A stretch of DNA of 64,000 bases. Origin: RBG-16-66-20 sp052386675. GTDB lineage: Bacteria > Pseudomonadota > Gammaproteobacteria > Burkholderiales > SG8-39. The stretch lies in assembly GCA_052386675.1 (NCBI GenBank), contig JBQTJX010000043.1, forward strand, positions 1 to 64,000, read 5' to 3'. Positions 11,173 through 19,852 of the stretch are shown piece by piece. The notes beneath the pieces are model-generated. The model saw only the letters and a list, made by a program, of their open reading frames with translations, searched no databases and was not told the origin of the DNA. The position numbers were made by a program, and so were the translations under genes. Position 1 is the stretch's first letter. Each line of letters starts with the position of its first letter.

Positions 11173-12558
11173 ATGAGAAGCACCTTGATGCGGTTGGTGG
11201 CGCGAGAGCGCGGCTTGTTCGTCGGCGCGATCATCCTGGCGATCGTCGCCGGCTCGCTTGGCGTCCCGATCGACTTCGTGCTGTTCGCGCTCACGCTCTC
11301 CGGCGTCGCCCTGTTCCACCATCACACGCTGCAGGTCGCACTGACCGGCCTGGCGGTGATCGCCCTCTACAAGCTCGGATTCACCGGCTTCAGGACCGGC
11401 GCCGGCATCGAGGGGCTTGCCCTGCACCTGGCGCACGAGTGGGTGATCCTCACCAACCTGCTGGGTCTCCTGCTCGGCTTCGCGCTGCTGTCGAATCATT
11501 TCGAGCACAGCAAGCTGCCCGAAACCATGCCGCGCTTCCTGCCCGACGACTGGAAGGGCGGCTTCATGCTGCTGTGCGTCGTGTTCGTGATGTCCTCCTT
11601 CCTGGACAATATCGCCGCCGCGCTCATTGGCGGCACCATGGCGCGCGCGGTGTTCCGCGGCAAGGTGCATATCGGCTACCTCGCCGGGATCGTGGCCGCG
11701 TCGAATGCCGGCGGCGCCGGCAGCGTGGTGGGGGATACCACCACCACCATGATGTGGATCGACGGCGTCAGCCCGATCGTGGTGCTGGACGCCTATGTCG
11801 CTGCCATCGTCGCGCTAGTGGTGTGCGGCATTCCTGCGGCGCTGCAGCAACACCGCCACTCTCCGATCATCAAGGACGCGAAGTTCGCGGGCCGCGTGGA
11901 TTGGGCGCGCATAGTCATCGTGGGCATCATCCTCGCCTCGGCGATCGCTGCCAACGTGGTGGCCAACCTGAAGTTCCCCGCGCTGCTGGACAAGTTCCCG
12001 CTCATCGGCGCCGCGGTCTGGGCCGCGATCGTGCTCACCTCGGTTTGGCGCAAGCCGGACTGGTCTCTGCTGCCGGAGGCCTTCAAGGGCTCGATCTTCC
12101 TGTTGTCGCTCGTCACCATCGCCTCGATGATGCCGGTGGAGAAGCTGCCGCCCGCGAGCTGGCAGGCCACCTTCAGCCTCGGATTCATTTCCTCGGTGTT
12201 CGACAATATCCCGCTCACCGCGCTGGCGCTGAAGCAGGGCGGCTACGACTGGGGGATGCTCGCCTACGCCGTGGGCTACGGCGGCTCCATGATCTGGTTC
12301 GGATCGAGCGCCGGGGTGGCGCTGTCCAACATGTATCCGGAGGCCAAATCGGTGGGGCGCTGGCTCGCGGCCGGCTGGCACGTCGCGCTTGCGTACGTCG
12401 TGGGTTTCCTGGTGATGCTGGCGCTGGTGGGCTGGCACCCGACGGACAAGCGCGGGCAGGCGCTGGCCTATACGCCTCCGGTCGCGGCCGAGGAGACGGT
12501 GAGCTGCGCCGTTTCACGATGTGAAGTCGCCTTGCGGGGCACGGAAGCGGGGGAGTAG
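11173..12558 (+). CDS. ArsB/NhaD-superfamily permease (citrate or Na+/H+ antiporter-like)
   Basis: Integral membrane transporter of the ion-transporter superfamily that holds NhaD, ArsB and CitM-type proteins. The 461-residue product has about 10-12 hydrophobic helices arranged as two related halves. The segments SSFLDNIAAALIGG and ISSVFDNIPLTALAL are the paired internally repeated motifs with an Asp-Asn pair, and SNAGGAGSVVGDTTTTMMW resembles the NhaD family loop. The substrate could be Na+/H+, an organic acid or an oxyanion. The ATG has a strong G-rich ribosome site. The last 40 residues are hydrophilic and unconserved-looking. It stands alone between otsA and the TRAP operon. Confidence 0.8.
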   Translation: MRSTLMRLVARERGLFVGAIILAIVAGSLGVPIDFVLFALTLSGVALFHHHTLQVALTGLAVIALYKLGFTGFRTGAGIEGLALHLAHEWVILTNLLGLLLGFALLSNHFEHSKLPETMPRFLPDDWKGGFMLLCVVFVMSSFLDNIAAALIGGTMARAVFRGKVHIGYLAGIVAASNAGGAGSVVGDTTTTMMWIDGVSPIVVLDAYVAAIVALVVCGIPAALQQHRHSPIIKDAKFAGRVDWARIVIVGIILASAIAANVVANLKFPALLDKFPLIGAAVWAAIVLTSVWRKPDWSLLPEAFKGSIFLLSLVTIASMMPVEKLPPASWQATFSLGFISSVFDNIPLTALALKQGGYDWGMLAYAVGYGGSMIWFGSSAGVALSNMYPEAKSVGRWLAAGWHVALAYVVGFLVMLALVGWHPTDKRGQALAYTPPVAAEETVSCAVSRCEVALRGTEAGE

Positions 12559-12561
12559 AAT
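12532..12561 (+). promoter_or_regulatory. Candidate promoter of the TRAP operon
   Basis: TTGCGG at 12532-12537 and TAGAAT at 12556-12561 are separated by 18 bases and overlap the end of the permease gene. The transcript would start near 12568 and have a leader of about 60 bases ending in a strong TTTAGGAGGAG ribosome site before the dctP ATG at 12629. Confidence 0.45.
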
Positions 12562-12628
12562 CCGTCGGCTTTTCCCGAACCGGGCCTGACCCCGCGCCGG
12601 CACCCATCTCTTTAGGAGGAGACACTAG

Positions 12629-13783
12629 ATGAGCACCCAGAAAGACAAATCCGTTGCCTCGCGCCGCAAGTTCCTGACCGGCGCGGCCGCGGCCACCGCC
12701 GGCGTCGCGAGCGTCGGCTTCCCGATGATCGCGAAGGCCCAGGGGCCGATCAGCATGCGCTGGCAGAGCACCTGGCCCGCCAAGGACATCTTCCACGAGT
12801 ACGCCGTCGACTTCGGCAAGAAGGTGAACGACATGACCGGCGGCGACCTCAAGATCGAGGTTCTTCCGGCGGGCGCGGTCGTGCCTGCCTTTGGCCTCTT
12901 CGATGCGGTGTCCAAGGGCACCCTGGACGGCGGCCACGGCGTGCTGGTGTACCACTACGGCAAGCAGAACGCCCTCGCCCTCTGGGGTTCGGGCCCGGCT
13001 TTCGGCATGGACGCCAACATGCTGCTGTCCTGGCACAAGTATGGCGGCGGCAAGGAGTTGCTGGCCAAGCTGATCGCCTCGATCGGCGGCAACATCGTGT
13101 CCTTCCCCTACGGCCCGATGCCGACCCAGCCGCTGGGCTGGTTCAAGAAGCCGATCACCAAGGCCGAGGACTTCAAGGGCCTCAAGTTCCGCACCGTGGG
13201 TATCTCCATCGACGTGTTCACGGCCCTGGGTGCTGCGGTCAACGCGCTGCCCGGCGGCGAAATCGTGCCGGCCATGGACCGCGGCCTGCTGGACGCGGCG
13301 GAGTTCAATAACGCCACGTCCGATCGTATTCTGGGCTTCCCCGACGTTTCCAAGGTCTGCATGCTGCAGAGCTACCACCAGAACGCGGAGCAGTTCGAGA
13401 TCAGCTTCAACAAGACCAAGTTCGACGCGCTGCCCGCCAAGATGAAGGCGATCATCGAGAACGCGGTCGAGGCGGCCTCGCAGGACATGTCGTGGAAGGC
13501 GGTCGACCGCTATTCCAAGGACTACATCGAGATGCAGACCAAGGACAAGGTGCGCTTCTTCAAGACGCCGGATCCCCTGCTGCAGCGCCAGCTGGTCGGC
13601 TACGACGCCGCCGCCGCCAAGAAGGGTGCGGGCAACGCGCTGTTCAACGAGATCGAGGCCTCGCAGAAGGCGTTCGCGGCCCGTGCCGTGAAATGGGACC
13701 TGGACACGAACGTGAGCCGTCGCATGGCCTACAACCACTACTTCGGCAAGCCCGCCGGCAAGCCCGCGGCGAAGAAGGCCTGA
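12629..13783 (+). CDS. dctP: TRAP transporter substrate-binding protein (DctP family), Tat-exported
   Basis: Periplasmic solute receptor of a tripartite ATP-independent transporter. The 384-residue precursor has a twin-arginine signal (SRRKFLTGAAAATAG, ending near the AKAQ site at about residue 39), so it is exported folded. The mature protein has the DctP fold, with LPAGAVVPAFGLFDAVSKG and the segment LKFRTVGISIDVFTALGA, where TRAP receptors hold the substrate carboxylate through a conserved Arg. The C-terminus ends in a Lys/Ala-rich tail. Receptors of this subgroup often bind monocarboxylic 2-oxoacids, but the ligand is not shown. The excellent ribosome site fits high expression of the receptor relative to the permeases. 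Confidence 0.92.
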   Translation: MSTQKDKSVASRRKFLTGAAAATAGVASVGFPMIAKAQGPISMRWQSTWPAKDIFHEYAVDFGKKVNDMTGGDLKIEVLPAGAVVPAFGLFDAVSKGTLDGGHGVLVYHYGKQNALALWGSGPAFGMDANMLLSWHKYGGGKELLAKLIASIGGNIVSFPYGPMPTQPLGWFKKPITKAEDFKGLKFRTVGISIDVFTALGAAVNALPGGEIVPAMDRGLLDAAEFNNATSDRILGFPDVSKVCMLQSYHQNAEQFEISFNKTKFDALPAKMKAIIENAVEAASQDMSWKAVDRYSKDYIEMQTKDKVRFFKTPDPLLQRQLVGYDAAAAKKGAGNALFNEIEASQKAFAARAVKWDLDTNVSRRMAYNHYFGKPAGKPAAKKA

Positions 13784-13799
13784 CCGTAGCACCCTGTCG

Positions 13800-13828
13800 C
13801 AGCCATCCGGCCACAAGCCGGGTGGCTG
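13800..13828 (+). terminator. Intercistronic hairpin between dctP and dctQ
   Basis: A 12-base-pair stem (CAGCCATCCGGC paired with GCCGGGTGGCTG, one T-G wobble) closes a CACAA loop and is followed by TTTCATTTCT. The run is interrupted, so partial termination or protection of dctP mRNA ends is more likely than full termination, since dctQ and dctM still need transcription. Confidence 0.7.
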
Positions 13829-13853
13829 TTTCATTTCTGCTGTCCAACCTTTC

Positions 13854-14441
13854 ATGCAGAAAATCCTCCTTTTTGTCGACAAGGTCAGCACCTGGGTCGG
13901 CCACGCCTTCTCCTTTCTCATCGTCGGCCTGACGCTGCTGGTGACCTGGGAGGTGTTCTCGCGCTACATGCTGGACAATCCGCACGCTTGGGCCTTCGAT
14001 GCCATGAACATGCTCTATGGCACGTTGTTCATGATGGCCGGCGCCTACACCCTGGCCAAGAACGGCCATGTCCGTGGCGACGTGCTCTACGGCTTCTTCC
14101 GCCCGCGCACCCAGGCGAGCTGGGACCTGGTCCTCTACATCGTGTTCTTCATCCCCGGGGTGTTCGCGCTCACCTACGCCGGCTACTTCTACGCCGCCGA
14201 ATCATGGGCCATTGACGAGCATTCCAACGTCACCGCCGACGGCCCGCCGATCTATCCGTTCAAGACCGTGATTCCGGTGGCCGGCGCCTTCCTGCTGGTG
14301 CAGGGCATCGTCGAGATCGTCCGCTGCGTCATCTGCATCCGCCAGGGCGCCTGGCCCTCGCGCGAGGAGGACGTGGAGGAGGTGGACGTCGAGGAACTGA
14401 AGAAGATGGTGCACGCCGGGGACGCGGAGCCGGGCAAGTGA
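13854..14441 (+). CDS. dctQ: TRAP transporter small permease (DctQ family)
   Basis: Small membrane subunit of the TRAP transporter, which bridges the large permease and the receptor. The 195-residue product has four hydrophobic helices and the DctQ landmark WEVFSRYML near residue 31 with AWAFDAMNMLYG following. The C-terminal 30 residues form an unusually acidic cytoplasmic tail (EEDVEEVDVEELKKM). The ATG comes 70 bases after the dctP stop, just past the hairpin. Its stop overlaps the dctM ATG by four bases (ATGA), giving coupled synthesis of the two membrane subunits. Confidence 0.92.
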   Translation: MQKILLFVDKVSTWVGHAFSFLIVGLTLLVTWEVFSRYMLDNPHAWAFDAMNMLYGTLFMMAGAYTLAKNGHVRGDVLYGFFRPRTQASWDLVLYIVFFIPGVFALTYAGYFYAAESWAIDEHSNVTADGPPIYPFKTVIPVAGAFLLVQGIVEIVRCVICIRQGAWPSREEDVEEVDVEELKKMVHAGDAEPGK

Positions 14442-16483
14442 TGATCCGCAAGGAGTTGTGGTTCGGCTTCTCGCTGATGGCGGTGATCCTCGCCACCGTC
14501 CTGATCTTCACGCCGTGGAGCCACCTGACCGACTCGCATCTCAGCCGCGAGGACCTCGGCGTGTTCGGCCTGCTCATGCTGGCGCTGGTGGTGGTCGCCA
14601 TCATGCTGGGCTTTCCCACCGCGTTCACGCTGATGGGCATGGGCGTGTTCTTCGCCTGGATCGCCTACCGCAATGTCAATCCGGAACTCGCCACCCGCCA
14701 GGTGCTGGACCTGATGGTGCAGCGGACCTATGCGGTGATGGCGAACGACGTGCTGATCGCGATCCCGCTGTTCGTGTTCATGGGCTACCTGGTGGAGCGC
14801 GCCGCGCTCATAGACCGCCTGTTCAAGAGCCTGCATCTGGCGCTGGCGCGCGTGCCCGGTTCGCTGGCGGTGGCGACCATCGTCACCTGCGCCATCTTTG
14901 CCACTGCCACCGGAATCGTGGGCGCCGTCGTGACCCTGATGGGCCTGCTGGCGCTGCCGGCGATGCTCAAGGCGGGCTACAACATCAAGATCGCCGCCGG
15001 CTCGATCACCGCGGGCGGCTGCCTGGGCATCCTGATTCCGCCCTCGGTGCTGCTGATCGTCTACGGCGCCACCGCCGGGGTGTCCGTGGTGCAGCTCTAC
15101 GCAGGCGCCCTGTTTCCCGGGATCATGCTCGCGGCGCTCTACGTCGGCTACGTCGTCGTCCTGGCCAAGTTGCGGCCCGACCTGATGCCGCCGCTGCCCG
15201 AGAGCGAGCGCCAGGTCAGGCTGCCGGCGTTTGCCGAGGCGCTGGCGGCAGGCGGGCGCAACGCCGTGATCGGATTGTCGCGCGGGCTGGGCGGCCGGCC
15301 GGGCGCCGGCCGGCGCACGGTCTGGATTCAGCTCTTCATCGCGCTGCTGCCGGCCCTGCTGATCGTCGGCACCCTGACCCTGGCCTACCGGGCGGCAACG
15401 GCACCTGTGGAAGTGACGGATGTTTCCGGACTGGAGGAGGCCGGGATCGCGGCGCCGGTCGACGGCAGCGCGGAGACGGCCGAAGCGGGCGGGCTGCAGG
15501 AGCCCGAAGGCGCGGACGAGGGCGGGCTGCAGGAGCCCAAGGACGAGGACGCCGAGGCCGCAGCGAAGGAAGCGTCGGCGAAAGCCGCCCCGGAGCCGGC
15601 GAAAGCAGAGGCGGCCGCGGTGCCCGCCGAGGCGAAGGCCGTGGCGGAGGCGCCCGCGGCCGAGGCGCGTCGGCCGGTTCCGACCTGGTACTGGGTCATG
15701 CTCGCCGTCGGCGTGGCGGTGCTCGCGCTGACCTACTTCCTGCTCAGCTGGGAGCGGCTGGAAGTCTTCAAGATGCTGCTGTCCTCGTTCTTCCCGCTCG
15801 CCCTGCTGATTCTCGCGGTGCTGGGCTCGATCATGTTCGGCCTGTCCACGCCGGCCGAGGCCGCTGCCGTGGGGGCTTTCGGCGGATTCCTGCTCGCCTT
15901 CGCCTACCGCTACATTGCGCACCTGCGCGGCTCCATCGGCGGCGGCGCGGCCTGGACCACGGTGCGCGAAATGGGCACGATCGCGAAGGAATCCTCGTTC
16001 CTCACCGCCAAGACGAGCGCCATGGTGTGCTGGTTGTTCGTCGGCTCGTCCATCTTCTCCGCGGCCTTCGCGCTGCTGGGCGGCCAGGACCTGGTGGAGC
16101 GCTGGGTGCTGTCGCTTGGCCTGTCGCCGATCCAGTTCATGCTGCTGGCGCAGTTCATCATCTTCATCCTCGGCTGGCCGCTGGAGTGGACCGAGATCAT
16201 CGTCATCTTCATGCCGATCTTCATTCCGCTCCTGCCCAAGTTCGGCATCGATCCGCTGTTCTTCGGGCTGCTGGTGGCGCTCAACCTGCAGACCGCGTTC
16301 CTGTCGCCGCCGGTGGCGATGGCGGCGTTCTACCTCAAGGGCGTGGCGCCGCCCCACGTGACGCTGAACCAGATCTTCGCCGGCATGCTTCCCTTCATGG
16401 GCATCCAGATCGTGGCAATGGCGCTGCTCTACCTGTGGCCGCAGATCGGCCTGTGGCTGCCAAGCGTGCTGTATGGCCGCTGA
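14438..16483 (+). CDS. dctM: TRAP transporter large permease (DctM family) with long internal insertion
   Basis: Main transport subunit, expected to use a sodium gradient for uptake of the receptor-bound acid. DctM proteins are usually near 430 residues; this one is 681. The N-terminal half (FPTAFTLMGMGVFFAWIAYR, TAGGCLGILIPPSVLLIVYG-like segment near residue 190) and the C-terminal half (GWPLEWTEIIVIFMPIF, FLSPPVAMAAFYLKG) are normal. Between them, residues about 285-440 add two extra hydrophobic helices flanking an Ala/Glu/Pro-rich low-complexity loop with an 11-residue repeat. TRAP large permeases with such inserts exist, but the insert's role is unknown. It overlaps the amidase start by 11 bases. 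Confidence 0.9.
   Translation: MMIRKELWFGFSLMAVILATVLIFTPWSHLTDSHLSREDLGVFGLLMLALVVVAIMLGFPTAFTLMGMGVFFAWIAYRNVNPELATRQVLDLMVQRTYAVMANDVLIAIPLFVFMGYLVERAALIDRLFKSLHLALARVPGSLAVATIVTCAIFATATGIVGAVVTLMGLLALPAMLKAGYNIKIAAGSITAGGCLGILIPPSVLLIVYGATAGVSVVQLYAGALFPGIMLAALYVGYVVVLAKLRPDLMPPLPESERQVRLPAFAEALAAGGRNAVIGLSRGLGGRPGAGRRTVWIQLFIALLPALLIVGTLTLAYRAATAPVEVTDVSGLEEAGIAAPVDGSAETAEAGGLQEPEGADEGGLQEPKDEDAEAAAKEASAKAAPEPAKAEAAAVPAEAKAVAEAPAAEARRPVPTWYWVMLAVGVAVLALTYFLLSWERLEVFKMLLSSFFPLALLILAVLGSIMFGLSTPAEAAAVGAFGGFLLAFAYRYIAHLRGSIGGGAAWTTVREMGTIAKESSFLTAKTSAMVCWLFVGSSIFSAAFALLGGQDLVERWVLSLGLSPIQFMLLAQFIIFILGWPLEWTEIIVIFMPIFIPLLPKFGIDPLFFGLLVALNLQTAFLSPPVAMAAFYLKGVAPPHVTLNQIFAGMLPFMGIQIVAMALLYLWPQIGLWLPSVLYGR
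15487..15538 (+). repeat. 19-base direct repeat inside dctM (period 33)
   Basis: GGGCGGGCTGCAGGAGCCC occurs at 15487-15505 and again at 15520-15538, in frame, encoding two copies of GGLQEP within the Ala/Glu-rich loop. The 33-base period keeps the reading frame, so copy number could change without breaking the gene. Confidence 0.85.
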
Positions 16484-17819
16484 CCCCGCGGCTTCGCGTC
16501 CCGCCGACCTGACGGCCACGGAGGCGCTCAGGCTGATCGGCCTGGGCCGCCTCAGCTCCGAGGAACTGGTCGAGGACTGCCTTGCGCGCATCCGCGACAT
16601 CGAGCCGCAGGTGCAGGCCTGGACCTTCCTCGACGAAGCGCACGCGCTGGCGCAGGCGAAGGCGGCCGACGAGCGCCGGCGCGAAGGCCATGCCACCGGC
16701 CCGCTGCACGGCATCCCGGTCGGGGTAAAGGACATCATCGACACCGGCGACATGCCGACCGAGAACGGTTCGCCGCTGTTCTCGGGGCGAACGCCGCGCC
16801 ACGACGCGGTGGTGGTTGCGAAGCTGCGCGCCGCGGGCGCCGTGGTCCTGGGCAAGACGGTGACCACCGAGTGCGCCTATTTCCATCCGGGCAAGACGCA
16901 CAATCCGCACAACCTGGAGCACACGCCCGGGGGCTCTTCCAGCGGCTCGGCCGCCGCGGTCGCCGCCGGCATGGCGCCGCTCGCGCTGGGCACCCAGACC
17001 AACGGCTCGGTGATCCGGCCGGCGGCGTTCTGCGGGGCCTACGGCTTCAAGCCCAGCCACGGCCTGGTGCCGCGCACTGGGATCCTGCAGCTGTCGCGGA
17101 CCCTCGACCACGTTGGCGTGATGGCGCGTTCGATCGAGGACGTGGCGCTGGCGATGGAGGCGCTCGCGGGCTGGGACGCGGGCGACCCGGATACGCGACC
17201 CGGCGCGCGCATTCCGTTCACGGCCATTGCCTCCGAAGAACCGCCGATCCGCCCGATGCTGGGATTCATCAGGACACCCCATTGGGAGCGCCTCGACGCC
17301 GAGGCGAAGGAGGCGATCGGCGAGCTGGTCGGGGCGCTCGGCGAGGCGGTGGAGGAAGTCGACCTGTTCCCCTCTGCCGACGCCGCCTGGGACTGGCAGA
17401 AGACCATCATGGAAGCGGAGATGGCGCACAACTTCGCGCGCGAGTGGCGCGACGGCCGCGACCAGCTCTCGGACCCGCTGCGCGCGCTGATCGAGCGCGG
17501 GCGCGAAGTGCGCGCGGTGGACTACCAGCACGCGGTGTCGCGGATCGCTCCGATGCAGGAGAGCTTCGAGGAACTGTTCACCCAGCGCTTCGATGCCATC
17601 CTCACGCCGGCGGCGGCGGGCATCGCGCCCAAGGGCCTTGGGTCCACCGGCGACCCGCGCTTCTGCACGCTGTGGACGCTTGCCGGGCTGCCTGCACTGT
17701 CCATGCCGTTGCTGCGCGGCTCGAACGGCATGCCCATCGGCGTGCAACTGGTCGGGCGGCGCCATTTCGACGCCCGCCTGCTGCGCACGGCGCGCTGGCT
17801 GGTGGCGACGCTGGGCTAG
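16473..17819 (+). CDS. Amidase (amidase-signature family)
   Basis: Ser-cisSer-Lys hydrolase of amides. The 448-residue product has the catalytic Lys in GIPVGVKDIIDTGDMPT near residue 90 and the signature GGSSSGSAAAVAAG near residue 153, supplying the two serines. The set is complete. It could act on a small amide, a carbamate or a GatA-like substrate, but no gatB or gatC lies nearby, so the tRNA amidotransferase role is unlikely. The start overlaps dctM by 11 bases, which suggests the TRAP system imports an acid or amide that this enzyme processes. It converges with the PAS gene, with four bases between the stops. Confidence 0.9.
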   Translation: MAADPAASRPADLTATEALRLIGLGRLSSEELVEDCLARIRDIEPQVQAWTFLDEAHALAQAKAADERRREGHATGPLHGIPVGVKDIIDTGDMPTENGSPLFSGRTPRHDAVVVAKLRAAGAVVLGKTVTTECAYFHPGKTHNPHNLEHTPGGSSSGSAAAVAAGMAPLALGTQTNGSVIRPAAFCGAYGFKPSHGLVPRTGILQLSRTLDHVGVMARSIEDVALAMEALAGWDAGDPDTRPGARIPFTAIASEEPPIRPMLGFIRTPHWERLDAEAKEAIGELVGALGEAVEEVDLFPSADAAWDWQKTIMEAEMAHNFAREWRDGRDQLSDPLRALIERGREVRAVDYQHAVSRIAPMQESFEELFTQRFDAILTPAAAGIAPKGLGSTGDPRFCTLWTLAGLPALSMPLLRGSNGMPIGVQLVGRRHFDARLLRTARWLVATLG

Positions 17820-17823
17820 TCTT

Positions 17824-18288
17824 CTACGGTGCGGCGGCGATTGCGCGCAGGACGCGCAACTCTTCCCGCAGCCGCTCCAGCTCGCTGCGGTCGGCGAAGG
17901 CGAGCACCCAGTGCGACAGGTGACCGCTGGCGCCGTGGACCATGCCGATGGTCAGTTCCACGTGCGCGGTCGAGCCGTCCTTGCGCCTGATGCGCATCTC
18001 CACGCGTGCCGGCGCATTCTCGAACATGCTGGCCGCCGTCTCGTCCTCCGGAAACAGCAGTGTGATCGCGGGGCGGCCCGTGACCTCGTCCGCGCGGTAG
18101 CCGAAGTAGGCCTCGAAGGCGTGATTGGCGAAGGTGATCGGATGGCCCATGGCGCCGGCGTCGGCCAGCACCACCGGGAAGCCGCAGGCGCCCAGCGCGG
18201 CGCGGCTCAGGGCGCTGTCGGATAGCAACCGGTAAAGGGCGGGGGCAACGTCGTCCCGCTTGCGCACGCCTTTGTCAGAGACTGTCAT
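17824..18288 (-). CDS. Stand-alone PAS-domain protein
   Basis: A 154-residue cytoplasmic protein made of a single PAS fold and a short C-terminal coiled segment. PAS landmarks are ITFANHAFEAYFGYRADEV, GRPAITLLFPEDE, RIRRKDGSTAHVELTIGMV and HWVLAFADRSELERLREEL. The last of these matches the end of a PAS core running into the helix that would normally lead to a kinase or GGDEF domain, but no output domain follows. It may act by protein-protein contact or as a ligand or redox sensor. No Cys pair that would suggest LOV photochemistry is visible (the only Cys is near residue 34). Partners are unknown. Confidence 0.8.
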   Translation of the reverse strand: MTVSDKGVRKRDDVAPALYRLLSDSALSRAALGACGFPVVLADAGAMGHPITFANHAFEAYFGYRADEVTGRPAITLLFPEDETAASMFENAPARVEMRIRRKDGSTAHVELTIGMVHGASGHLSHWVLAFADRSELERLREELRVLRAIAAAP

Positions 18289-18388
18289 GCGCCACTTTTG
18301 CCATGCCGCGGGGCGGGCGGCAAGGGCGGTCAGCGCGTGCGGGCGGAAATATTCAGCGAAACGTGAAAAACGACACGCCCGGGCCCGC

Positions 18389-19336
18389 TCAGGCCGCGCG
18401 GCGGTGCTTCTCGGACAGCGAATAACAGCTGCGGCGCAGGCGCGCGAGGTCCGCGCGCTCGATGGCGTCCTTCAGGTACTGCATGTTGCGGTCGATCTCG
18501 GTCTGGTACTGGTTCACGCCGCCGAAATGCGCCTCGGCGTACCGGTCCGCGGCGTCGAGCTTCTTGTGGATGCGGTCGCGCGCGACGTACTCGTAGAAGC
18601 CCGGGGTCTTGTAGATCAGGTCCTCGGGCGAGGCATAGCGCACGATCTCCCGGCCATCGGGCAGCGTCTCGCGCGCCACCGAGCCGTAGACGAATTCCTG
18701 GTACAGGTATTCGCGGCACTTCTCGAGGTACATGCGGTCCGACATCTGGCCGATGAGGTCCGCGGTGCCCACCATGCAGCCGAGCAGCCGGTCGCGCGGG
18801 TCGTCCACCTTGATGTCGTCCACGTCCATTTCGTAGCCGGTGAAGTGCACCAGGCGCGCGGCGAGCGAGGCCTCTGCAGCGTAGCCGATGGTGGGCAGGT
18901 AGCGGGCGAGGAAGTCGGCGCTGCGGCTGACGTGCACCTTGGTGAACATGGCGCCGTTCTCGACGCCGCCCTCGGAGGCGCGCTTCAGGTAGCCGGAATC
19001 GTGCAGCAGCGCGATCATCACGCCGAGGATGGCGCGGCGCGCGCCGAGCTGATCCGGTTCGCAACTGGCGCGGTCGTGACCCTCGATCAGGCGCGCGGTC
19101 GCCAGGGTCATGTCCAGCGTGTGGCGCAGGTCGTGATACAGCGTGTCGCAGCGCAGGTAGCCCGGGAAGCGGCCCGCGAACAGCGCGTCGATGTCGGCGA
19201 AGATCCGCGTCAGCGGCGCGAGGTCCGCGCCAGGGTATCGGGCCGCGAAGATGGCGGCGATCTCGTCGCGCACCGCCGCCGCGCTTTCCACGTTGACGCG
19301 GTTGCTGACGTCGTTCTGGTTGAGGCGGCTCTGCAA
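18389..19336 (-). CDS. HD-domain phosphohydrolase-like protein (start uncertain)
   Basis: Predicted metal-dependent phosphohydrolase with an HD-like core. Visible metal-ligand segments are YHDLRHTLDMT, then MIALLHDSGYLKR, consistent with the H...HD pattern, and the later acidic segment GTADLIGQMSD. The substrate is unknown; it may be a nucleotide or a cyclic nucleotide. The open frame extends to 19546 but that part runs across the RNase P RNA gene and cannot be real. No ATG lies between rnpB and the HD core. I take TTG at 19336 (reading LQSRLNQNDVSNRV); GTG at 19291 is the alternative. About 100 bases without a gene separate it from rnpB. Confidence 0.72.
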   Translation of the reverse strand: MQSRLNQNDVSNRVNVESAAAVRDEIAAIFAARYPGADLAPLTRIFADIDALFAGRFPGYLRCDTLYHDLRHTLDMTLATARLIEGHDRASCEPDQLGARRAILGVMIALLHDSGYLKRASEGGVENGAMFTKVHVSRSADFLARYLPTIGYAAEASLAARLVHFTGYEMDVDDIKVDDPRDRLLGCMVGTADLIGQMSDRMYLEKCREYLYQEFVYGSVARETLPDGREIVRYASPEDLIYKTPGFYEYVARDRIHKKLDAADRYAEAHFGGVNQYQTEIDRNMQYLKDAIERADLARLRRSCYSLSEKHRRAA

Positions 19337-19438
19337 GGTGGGCGCGTTCTTGAGCGTGTGGAATTGCCCAAAATTATCGGCTATTCCGGGCTGCCGCGGC
19401 AAGGAAATTGGTCCGCTTGACGCGCCGGCAGAGGGGGT

Positions 19439-19466
19439 AAAAAGGGAGCCGGCCGATAAGCCGGGT
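19439..19466 (-). terminator. Terminator at the 3' end of rnpB
   Basis: The final GC-rich P1 strand GGCCGGCTCCC is followed directly by TTTTT (19443 to 19439 on the minus strand), then ACCCCC. The RNA's own terminal stem may serve as the intrinsic terminator. Confidence 0.5.
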
Positions 19467-19840
19467 TCTGTGCGAGACACCCGCCCGAAGGCGGGGCTCC
19501 GGCAGCCATTCCTCTTGGCCGGGGGTCGCCCCCCGGCTCCAGCCACCTACCCGCAAGCTCAGCCGAGCCGGCCTTTGTGTGTCGCCACACGCACTTGCCT
19601 ATTTGGTGTTGCTCCGGATGGAGGTTGCCGCGTTTCACCCTCGTCGGACCCGTCTCGCCCCTCGCGGGACGAGACTTTGGCGCCGCGCTTTCGCGCGGCG
19701 CCAAGCCCGCCGCGACTCGTCTCTGTGGCCCTGTTCGTCGCCTTTGAATATGCGCGCCGGGGTGTTACCCCGCATCCTGCTCTGCGGAGCCCGGACTTTC
19801 CTCCATACCTTTCGGTACAGCGGCTGCCTGGCCAGCTCCC
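19444..19840 (-). ncRNA. rnpB: RNase P RNA (bacterial type A)
   Basis: Catalytic RNA of ribonuclease P, which trims tRNA 5' ends. On the minus strand the RNA begins GGGAGCTGGCCAGGCAGCCG and soon has GGAGGAAAGTCCGGGCTCC, the universal P4-side core. The middle has GGGTGAAACGCGGCAACC, and the 3' part has ACAGAACCCGGCTTATCGG followed by the closing strand GGCCGGCTCCC, which pairs with the 5' end to form P1. The length of about 397 bases fits betaproteobacteria. Several open frames cross it on both strands and are artefacts. A run of five T residues follows at once. Confidence 0.97.
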
Positions 19841-19846
19841 GACGGC

Positions 19847-19852
19847 ATTTTA
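19847..19852 (-). promoter_or_regulatory. Candidate -10 box of rnpB
   Basis: TAAAAT on the minus strand ends six bases before the inferred first G of RNase P RNA at 19840. It overlaps the stop codon of the DUF3025 gene, so the promoter is inside that gene's 3' end. No clear -35 hexamer is visible. Confidence 0.6.

Noticed and set aside
14252..16867. An 871-codon minus-strand frame opposite the TRAP genes
   Set aside because: His/Arg/Gly-rich shadow sequence; the plus strand holds well-recognised dctQ, dctM and amidase genes.
16473..17819. Amidase considered as GatA
   Set aside because: No gatB or gatC nearby and it is coupled to a transporter; the signature alone does not support the tRNA amidotransferase role.
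19337..19546. Extended N-terminus of the HD-domain frame
   Set aside because: It runs through the RNase P RNA gene, so the frame is open only by chance there.
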